Origin: Trueperaceae bacterium
Lineage (GTDB): Bacteria; Deinococcota; Deinococci; Deinococcales; Trueperaceae
Assembly: GCA_030147925.1 (NCBI GenBank)
Contig: JASBUK010000109.1
Span: forward strand, 1 to 64,000
Direction: 5' to 3'
DNA: 64,000 bases
The number at the start of each line of letters is the position of its first letter. Positions within the stretch are counted from its first letter, which is position 1. Below are positions 59,079-64,000 of this stretch, piece by piece. The notes beneath the pieces were generated by a model. That model worked only from the letters and a program-made list of their open reading frames with translations. It had not been told where the DNA came from and made no database searches. A program made the position numbers and the translations under genes.

Positions 59079-59704
59079 CCTTTATACCAATTTGCGGGTT
59101 GAGGGATGAGCCCTGACCAAGCCGCGTCTTGTGCAAATTGATCCCGCACCAACACTCGCACATCACTTAACCACTGCCGACGCTGTTCAGGGCTGCTGCT
59201 AAGCACCGGGCTGAATAAGTGGCGCTCGGTTCTGTCAAGACCCGCCGGCTCAAGAATGCACTGCCGCCACAAGGTATCGAGTGGGTTACCCAAGCCCTGT
59301 TCTGGCTCGGCAGGGGTATTGGCGGTATTGAACACCAGGCCGCTACTTGCCTTTAACAACCCCACTATTTTGCCGTCCTGATAGCCATAGGCAATACCGG
59401 TGCGCAAGACGCGATCCACCCAGCCCTTTACCATTGCCGGAGGCTGAAAAAACCAGTTGGGGTGAATGATAATAACGCCGTGCGCAGCAACAATCTCGTC
59501 ACAGTGTTGCACCACTAAGGGATCAGTCGGCGGCAAAGCACCCTGCTCTTCTTCAGCCGTCATCACAGGGTCAAAGCCTTCTTGATAAAGGTCGTGAAAG
59601 GCCACATTGTGACCGTCTTCTTGCAAGGTCTCAAACGCGGTCTGAGCTATGGCGTGGTTAAAACTTCCTGGCCGGGGGTGTCCGAGAATTATGGATATGT
59701 TCAC
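59075..59704 (-). CDS. NAD(P)H quinone reductase, flavodoxin-like (MdaB/NQO1 family)
   Basis: A 209-residue flavodoxin-fold protein. The phosphate loop of the flavin site is ILGHPRPGSFNHAIAQ and IIIHPNWFFQPPAMVKGWVDRVLRTGIAYG is the conserved second block. These enzymes reduce quinones by two electrons. The start is GTG 59704 with AGGAG upstream at an unusually long distance. The terminal codons Tyr-Lys-Gly and the TAA stop lie at the junction with an inverted-repeat element; the frame is intact. Confidence 0.92.
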   Translation of the reverse strand: MNISIILGHPRPGSFNHAIAQTAFETLQEDGHNVAFHDLYQEGFDPVMTAEEEQGALPPTDPLVVQHCDEIVAAHGVIIIHPNWFFQPPAMVKGWVDRVLRTGIAYGYQDGKIVGLLKASSGLVFNTANTPAEPEQGLGNPLDTLWRQCILEPAGLDRTERHLFSPVLSSSPEQRRQWLSDVRVLVRDQFAQDAAWSGLIPQPANWYKG

Positions 59705-59964
59705 GCTAAGTAATTTCTCCTAAACTTGCTATGCAAGGAAATGAGGTAGGTAGTTTGTGGTCGGTAGGAAAAGCATTGCTAAAAAGTCCCTCACTGAGTT
59801 CATTTTGGATGTTTGCGGTCAATTAACAAATTCCAGTTGTCTGATTTTGCCACCGCTGGAAAATCCTTAGTTTCTACCTCCTACTAACTGCTAACCACTT
59901 TCTATTTTCAATACCTTCTCTTACGCCAACAGCTTGACATGTTCTTGCCAGGACAGGTGTCCTG
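59705..59964. repeat. Gap with a family 1 repeat
   Basis: From about 59738 to 59915 lies an uninterrupted family 1 copy: short G/T-rich arm (GAGGTAGGTAGTTTGTGG), core (GAGTTCATTTTGGATG, AACAAATTCCAGTTGTCTGA, TTGCCACCGCTGGAAAATCC), and pyrimidine arm (TTTCTACCTCCTACTAAC). 59916-59964 has nothing recognisable. Confidence 0.75.
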
Positions 59965-61401
59965 CTACAACACCAGTTTACTACCCGGTTCAATTTTCTG
60001 CGGTAAGTCCAAGCCACTTAAGTCAGCGGGCTCGAGCGCGGTCAAATGGCTCAGCTCAATTATCGCCTCGACCTCACCAGCGGTATTAAAAGGCAGGTCT
60101 ACACCCTGCTGCATCAACCAGCGGGCCGCCCTTTGACTTTGTAGCTGCTTGCTGGTGGCCGGAGAATCGTTACCTTCAGCATTTTTTATGGGTGCAAATT
60201 CCTCTACCCGGTCGGTTTCTAAAATGATGCTTGTTTTGGCGAGGGGTAGAGCGTCAAAAACAAAAGCCTCCAGCTTAATGGCGTTGGGTTTTTCCGGGTC
60301 GATATGAGTGGCGCTAGTTATATCCAAATAGGGCACTTTCTTGCGGGCGCGGTGAAAGGGCAGGGCAAAACGGCCTCCGGCACTCTCGTTGAGCGAACGC
60401 ACAAAATCAACGGCAATCACATGAATGGCAATCGAACCGGCATTGAATTTTAGCGAACCGTCGGCAGCTCGAGCCTCCGCTAATTGAGCGGGCATATCGG
60501 AATACTCGATCACGCCAACGCGACCATCTAATAGGCAAAAATTGCCGACTCTTTCCTGAGCGTGCGCCTTGGGTAGCATCTTCGAGGACATCTGCGCACT
60601 ATCCAGCGCATGCAAGCCGATAAAAAGCGGGTCAACGCATTTAACATTGGGATTATCCACCTGAAAATAGCTAATCTGCTCCACGCCGCGCCGCGCCATG
60701 TCCTCTAGCGCCCCGCTAAGATAAAGTGCCCTGAGGCTGCCGCCGTGTCCATCAGGATTGACTGCCAGCTTATCCTTGTCGGCTAAAAGCAATTTCCCGT
60801 CCAGACCAAGACTGGGCATAGTGCCTTGTGGAAAGAGTGTAACGTTGGCGGGGTCCAAGCCAAAGAACTTGTGTTGCTCAAAAAACTCGCGGCTGGAACC
60901 ATCATTTATAGGGCTGGTCATGATATACCAGGGTATTGTCGCCCGATACTTTTCTTGCGTTTTAAGAATAAACTCGGCAAAGACTTCAAAAAGCGACTTG
61001 CCCTTAATGGGCGTCGCTGGAAAGGTTCCTTTAGGGCCATTCCAGCCAAGACGCGTTCCCTGTCCACCGGCTACGGTAAAAGCCGCCACCTTGCCCTCGG
61101 TAATAAGGGTTTCGCCCAGGGCTCGAGCCTTGCGGTATTTGTCCTGTAAATCTGCTGTTGGCAGCAGCGGATAATAAGGCGCCGGTTGAATATCTTGCGC
61201 CAGGGTCATTTCGGGCGTATGCAAAACATGAGAGTCAATAAGCTCCATTATTTGCGGCCAATCCTGAGATTCCAATTGTTGCAACAGAGCATCCTGGCGG
61301 TCTGTGCTCAAATCCTCATAAAAGCTGAGCAAGTGCTCTTGTCCATAGCGCTTAAGGGTTTGCTTGACCTGCTGATAGCGTTGATCTGGTGATAGTGTCA
61401 T
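59965..61401 (-). CDS. UDP-N-acetylhexosamine pyrophosphorylase, eukaryote-type (AGX/UDPGP family)
   Basis: A 478-residue UDPGP-family enzyme that makes UDP-GlcNAc or a related UDP-sugar from the sugar-1-phosphate and UTP. The nucleotide motif is TVAGGQGTRLGWNGPKGTFPATPI. NPDGHGGSLRAL, YFQVDNPNVKCVDPLFIG and GVIEYSDM match the eukaryotic UAP1/AGX line rather than bacterial GlmU. The N-terminal helical region (QVKQTLKRYGQEHLLSFYEDL) is also AGX-like. Such homologues occur in some bacteria. A stand-alone GlmU-like beta-helix gene is at 49918, so sugar-nucleotide synthesis may be split between proteins here. Confidence 0.9.
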   Translation of the reverse strand: MTLSPDQRYQQVKQTLKRYGQEHLLSFYEDLSTDRQDALLQQLESQDWPQIMELIDSHVLHTPEMTLAQDIQPAPYYPLLPTADLQDKYRKARALGETLITEGKVAAFTVAGGQGTRLGWNGPKGTFPATPIKGKSLFEVFAEFILKTQEKYRATIPWYIMTSPINDGSSREFFEQHKFFGLDPANVTLFPQGTMPSLGLDGKLLLADKDKLAVNPDGHGGSLRALYLSGALEDMARRGVEQISYFQVDNPNVKCVDPLFIGLHALDSAQMSSKMLPKAHAQERVGNFCLLDGRVGVIEYSDMPAQLAEARAADGSLKFNAGSIAIHVIAVDFVRSLNESAGGRFALPFHRARKKVPYLDITSATHIDPEKPNAIKLEAFVFDALPLAKTSIILETDRVEEFAPIKNAEGNDSPATSKQLQSQRAARWLMQQGVDLPFNTAGEVEAIIELSHLTALEPADLSGLDLPQKIEPGSKLVL

Positions 61402-61852
61402 CTTTTTTTCCTCATCGACAGCCGAAAATTATGCCTTCCGAGCTTTGGGCTGAGCTAAAGTTACAAAACTACTCTTAAGTTTAACTCTTAATGTCAGATA
61501 ATGTCCGGTCTTTAAGGAGTTGCGAGCATCATTATTGCGTTTTTAGAAAGCATTCCTACAAAGTTAGGTGTGAAGTGTTAGGCGTGAGGATTTAGACCAA
61601 TTTTGTTAGTGGGGGGTGGTAAGTAGTAGGTGGAAAAAACCTTTTTAGAAGGTCTTTCCAACGGAGTTCTTTTTGGGCGTCAGCGCTTAACTGACAAATT
61701 CCCGTTGCCTGACTTTGCCACCGCCAGAAAACCCCACTTTCCGCTTTTTACTTTCCACTTTTTACTGTTTCTTTACTTTCCACTTTTTACTGTCCTCATT
61801 ACTTTCCACTAACCACTTTCTACTTTGCCCTTTTCCCCTTAAACTTAAAGAC
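61402..61852. repeat. Gap with a family 1 repeat and the ArsR promoter
   Basis: About 450 bases without a gene. 61535-61595 holds the module GCGTTTTTAGAAAGCATTCC plus GTGAGG-type sequence shared with 14769-14822. 61605-61830 is a family 1 copy: G/T-rich arm, core (GAGTTCTTTTTGGGCG, CGCTTAACTGACAAATTCCC, TTGCCACCGCCAGAAAACCC) and an extended pyrimidine tract with repeated TTTCCACTTTTTACTGT. TAAACT (61840-61845) lies seven bases before the ArsR ATG and is its likely -10 box. Confidence 0.75.
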
Positions 61853-62188
61853 ATGGAATCCTGTATCCCTAAAGCGGAAACGCTCGAGCTCTTACCCGAC
61901 GATCGTCTTTTAGAGGCAACGGTTTTGCTGCTAAAAGGCTTTGGCGATAACACCCGGCTAAAAATTTTGAGCCTGTTAAGGGGCGGGGAAATTTGTGTAC
62001 ACGAGATTGTGGAAGCGCTCAGCATAAGCCAGTCGGCTATCAGCCACCAGTTGCGCATCCTGCGCAATGTCCGGCTGGTAAGCAGCCGCAGGCAAGGCCG
62101 TCACGTCTATTACCGCCTGGCCGACGAACATGTTCTCAATCTATTGGAAAGTGCCTTGTCCCACGGCGCCGAGGCCTTTAACGGCTAA
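61853..62188 (+). CDS. ArsR/SmtB-family metal-sensing repressor
   Basis: A 111-residue winged-helix repressor. I take ATG 61853 as start; the frame is open upstream through repeat sequence. GFGDNTRLKILSLLRGGEICVHEIVEAL and SQSAISHQLRILRNVRLVSSRRQGRHVYYRL are the family core. The C-terminal helix carries Asp91-x-His93-x10-His104-x2-Glu107, exactly the alpha-5 zinc site of SmtB/CzrA, while the ELCVCD arsenic-type site is replaced by EICVHE. It should therefore sense Zn, Co or Ni. No metal transporter gene is adjacent. The mRNA is probably leaderless. Confidence 0.92.
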   Translation: MESCIPKAETLELLPDDRLLEATVLLLKGFGDNTRLKILSLLRGGEICVHEIVEALSISQSAISHQLRILRNVRLVSSRRQGRHVYYRLADEHVLNLLESALSHGAEAFNG

Positions 62189-62472
62189 TCGTCGAGTAAG
62201 CGCGTCGGCACTACTCCCGGCGGGTTCGATACCGCATGGCGCGCTTCAGCCCAGGCTTCTTTGATAGCCTGCTCTTCGGGGCTCAGATAATCGCTTTTGC
62301 TGTCGGCGTATTTCTCCACCTCTTCGGCCTTGGCCTTGAGCAGATTGTTAAGCACGACATGCAGCGAATCGCGCACGGCCAGTCCTTCGCGCAAAAGGTC
62401 CTGCATTTCCAGCACCCTGTTTACCAGATCAGCATGTGACATCTGCTCGAGCTCTGCTTTTGTGCGCTGCAC
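62185..62472 (-). CDS. Small hydrophilic protein, 95 residues
   Basis: I do not recognise this protein. It is highly charged and helical (AELEQMSHADLVNRVLEMQDLLREGL, residues about 6-31) with an acidic middle (KAEEVEKYADSKSDYLSPEEQ) and a proline-containing end. There is no signal peptide or membrane segment. The codon composition agrees with neighbours, so I consider it a real gene. A GGAGG-type sequence (AAGGAGGCAGCC) precedes ATG 62472. Its end overlaps the convergent ArsR gene by four bases. It lies downstream of the Na/Pi cotransporter gene on the same strand. Confidence 0.65.
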   Translation of the reverse strand: MQRTKAELEQMSHADLVNRVLEMQDLLREGLAVRDSLHVVLNNLLKAKAEEVEKYADSKSDYLSPEEQAIKEAWAEARHAVSNPPGVVPTRLLDD

Positions 62473-62552
62473 GGCTGCCTCCTTATACTCCGACTTCTTG
62501 CCGTCAGTTTAATCAACATCATTTTATTACAAGCACTGCTTAGCCAATACTC

Positions 62553-64000
62553 CTATGCCGCTTGTGCAACCTCCATGTCTCCCTCTTCTTTATCGGGGTC
62601 TGTGCTCATCTCGACGATAACCTTGGCGATGCGCTTGGCAAAGTAGTAGAGGCGTTTTAGATATTCGTTCATATCGGTCTCCAAGCGGAACAGCGCCAAA
62701 CGACCAGCCTCATCAGCCACCAGCCGACGCGCCAAATGACCGTCCACTTCATCGGTCAAACGGTTTATCTCGTCTTTTGCAACAATCACTTCTTGGGCCA
62801 TAGCCTTATCGGCACTCAAAACGGCTGTTAGCGTGTGCTTAAGCGCCCAGCAAACCTTATCATGCAGTCTTACAAGCACTTCCTGGGTGAGCACGCTTAT
62901 CTGTACGTTGTGTTTAAACCGATCCCTGCCCGCATCGACTATATTGGTTTCGATGGTGTCGCCAATGTTTTCCAGATAGTTGGCTACCGCCATATAGTCA
63001 TAGAGCTGTTCCGATTGCCCCTTAAACAAATTTTCCTGAGAAAGCTTGCCCAGATAGGTCACGATTGCGCCTTGCAAAGCGTCTACGTCATCATCCATGT
63101 CGGCGAGTTTTTGCAAATCGGCTTCGCTGCCCTGAATCGCTGTAGGCAACGACTTTTGCACCATACGCAAAACGTATTCGCCAAGTCTACCCAGCTCGAG
63201 CCGGACGCGATCAAGAGCCAATGGCGGTGTTTCTAAGAGCATGTCATCTAGGTATTTTGGCTCTACGGAAACTACCCCGACCTCGGGGCGTTCGGGGATG
63301 ATGCGATTTAACAACCACACCAGTGGGGTGATAAACCAGAGAAAGATAAAGGTGTTGACCACATTAAACAGCGTGTGGGCGTTAGCAATCTGACGTGGTG
63401 TTTCCGCTGCCAGTCGGGCAGTGCCGCTGAGCCCTTCGGCCACCGGGGAAATTGCCCGCACCATAAAGGCAAGCTGGTCGATAAAAGCATACCAGAGCAG
63501 CACACCCACCACTTTGGTAAGTACGTGCGCCAAAGCAGCCCGCACCGCTTCGGGGGGTTTACCAATCGCGGCCAAGATGGCGGTGACGCTGGTGCCGATA
63601 TTGGCACCAAAGGTAAGGGCAATGCCTGCTTCTAAGTTGATAAAGCCCTGGCTAGCCAACACGATGATGATGCCGATAGCCGCCGAAGAACTCTGAATCA
63701 GGGCGGTAAAAAACGCCCCGACGAGGATGCCAAACAGTGGCCGACTCATTTGCTGCATCAGCTCGATAAAAGGCTGATAGCTTCTTAGTGGGCGGGTGGC
63801 CTCACTCATCAGTTCCATGCCAAAAAAGATCAGCCCCAAGCCCAAAAGCATCACGCCATATTGCCGCCAGCGTTCCTGCCTGATGAAAAAGGCCATGGTA
63901 AAACCAACGGCAATCATAATCAGGGCGTATCTGGTGATCTTAAAGGCGATGATTTGTGCGGTGATGGTAGTGCCGATGTCCGCACCCAAAATCACCCCCA
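62553..64000 (-). CDS. Na/Pi cotransporter with PhoU-like domain, N-terminus outside the window
   Basis: Sodium-phosphate symporter of the NptA/YjbB family, at least 480 residues and continuing past the right edge. The two inverted transport repeats are GADIGTTITAQ at the very beginning of the visible part and GANIGTSVTAILAAIG, with LIQSSSAAIGIIIVLASQG between; the QSSS motif is the phosphate and sodium site. After five or more helices, the C-terminal 220 residues are a helical PhoU-like domain (YMAVANYLENIGDTIETNIV). It would import phosphate. GTG 63995 is not the true start, since helices before the first repeat are missing. Confidence 0.9.
   Translation of the reverse strand, partial: GVILGADIGTTITAQIIAFKITRYALIMIAVGFTMAFFIRQERWRQYGVMLLGLGLIFFGMELMSEATRPLRSYQPFIELMQQMSRPLFGILVGAFFTALIQSSSAAIGIIIVLASQGFINLEAGIALTFGANIGTSVTAILAAIGKPPEAVRAALAHVLTKVVGVLLWYAFIDQLAFMVRAISPVAEGLSGTARLAAETPRQIANAHTLFNVVNTFIFLWFITPLVWLLNRIIPERPEVGVVSVEPKYLDDMLLETPPLALDRVRLELGRLGEYVLRMVQKSLPTAIQGSEADLQKLADMDDDVDALQGAIVTYLGKLSQENLFKGQSEQLYDYMAVANYLENIGDTIETNIVDAGRDRFKHNVQISVLTQEVLVRLHDKVCWALKHTLTAVLSADKAMAQEVIVAKDEINRLTDEVDGHLARRLVADEAGRLALFRLETDMNEYLKRLYYFAKRIAKVIVEMSTDPDKEEGDMEVAQAA

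Noticed and set aside
28850-61840. The dispersed family 1 repeats as a CRISPR array
   Set aside because: Copies are kilobases apart, differ in length and have no regular spacers; no cas genes are present.

Overview
The window looks like the chromosome of a free-living, diderm bacterium of the Deinococcota, probably a moderate-GC Truepera-like lineage. This placement is inference. The main evidence is a 943-residue envelope protein built as SLH domain, coiled coil and outer-membrane beta-barrel ending in Phe (51580-54411), together with TolC-type outer membrane factors, a Gram-negative-type YidC, a 180-kDa-class NAD-glutamate dehydrogenase, and many genes whose start codon lies 6-8 bases after a TANNNT -10 box (leaderless mRNAs, common in Deinococcus). 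No phage, plasmid, CRISPR array, rRNA or tRNA gene was seen.

Layout. 1-6978: hemW, then a LacI-type regulator with a perfect palindromic operator, a sugar-binding protein, two permeases and a beta-propeller glycosidase (an oligosaccharide uptake operon without its own ATPase). 7265-12094: NAD-GDH. 12362-14768: lspA, prmC and a queuosine-salvage protein. 15169-18152: the conserved rpmH-rnpA-yidD-yidC-jag cluster, without dnaA. 18380-25547: gatA, a PP2C phosphatase, ridA, a Ca/Na exchanger, a lytic transglycosylase, hpf and a glyoxalase-fold protein divergent from an HxlR regulator. 26364-31939: a receiver protein with a coiled-coil partner, trmFO, a sugar epimerase, threonine aldolase and aroE. 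31930-38592: a MacAB-like efflux operon with two tandem TolC-like proteins behind a perfect 24-bp palindrome, and a Yip1 protein. 38928-45713: a phosphoesterase, then an alpha-2-macroglobulin operon whose DUF1175 gene is split at a perfect hairpin. 45810-51526: cytochrome c, DsbA/DsbB, an AcuI-like reductase, rhomboid, a left-handed beta-helix protein and a lipid kinase. 51580-64000: slpA with a long leader, thyX, rlmH, higBA, a thioredoxin-fold protein, sufT, a LapA-like protein, a quinone reductase, a eukaryote-type UDP-sugar pyrophosphorylase, an SmtB-like metal sensor and a partial Na/Pi cotransporter.

The most unusual content lies between and within the genes. (1) The palindromic octamer GCTCGAGC occurs about 70 times by eye in 64 kb where about one is expected, in all reading frames, like the cyanobacterial HIP1 motif. 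(2) Two families of small inverted-repeat elements (27-150 bp) are flanked by TTA or TAA duplications. One carries outward extended -10 boxes, the other a bidirectional terminator. Three ends coincide exactly with TAA stop codons, and one copy is nested inside (3) a third, 190-240-bp intergenic repeat with GT-rich and pyrimidine-rich arms. Together they form a non-autonomous element system that supplies promoters, terminators and stop codons to host genes; no transposase is visible here.
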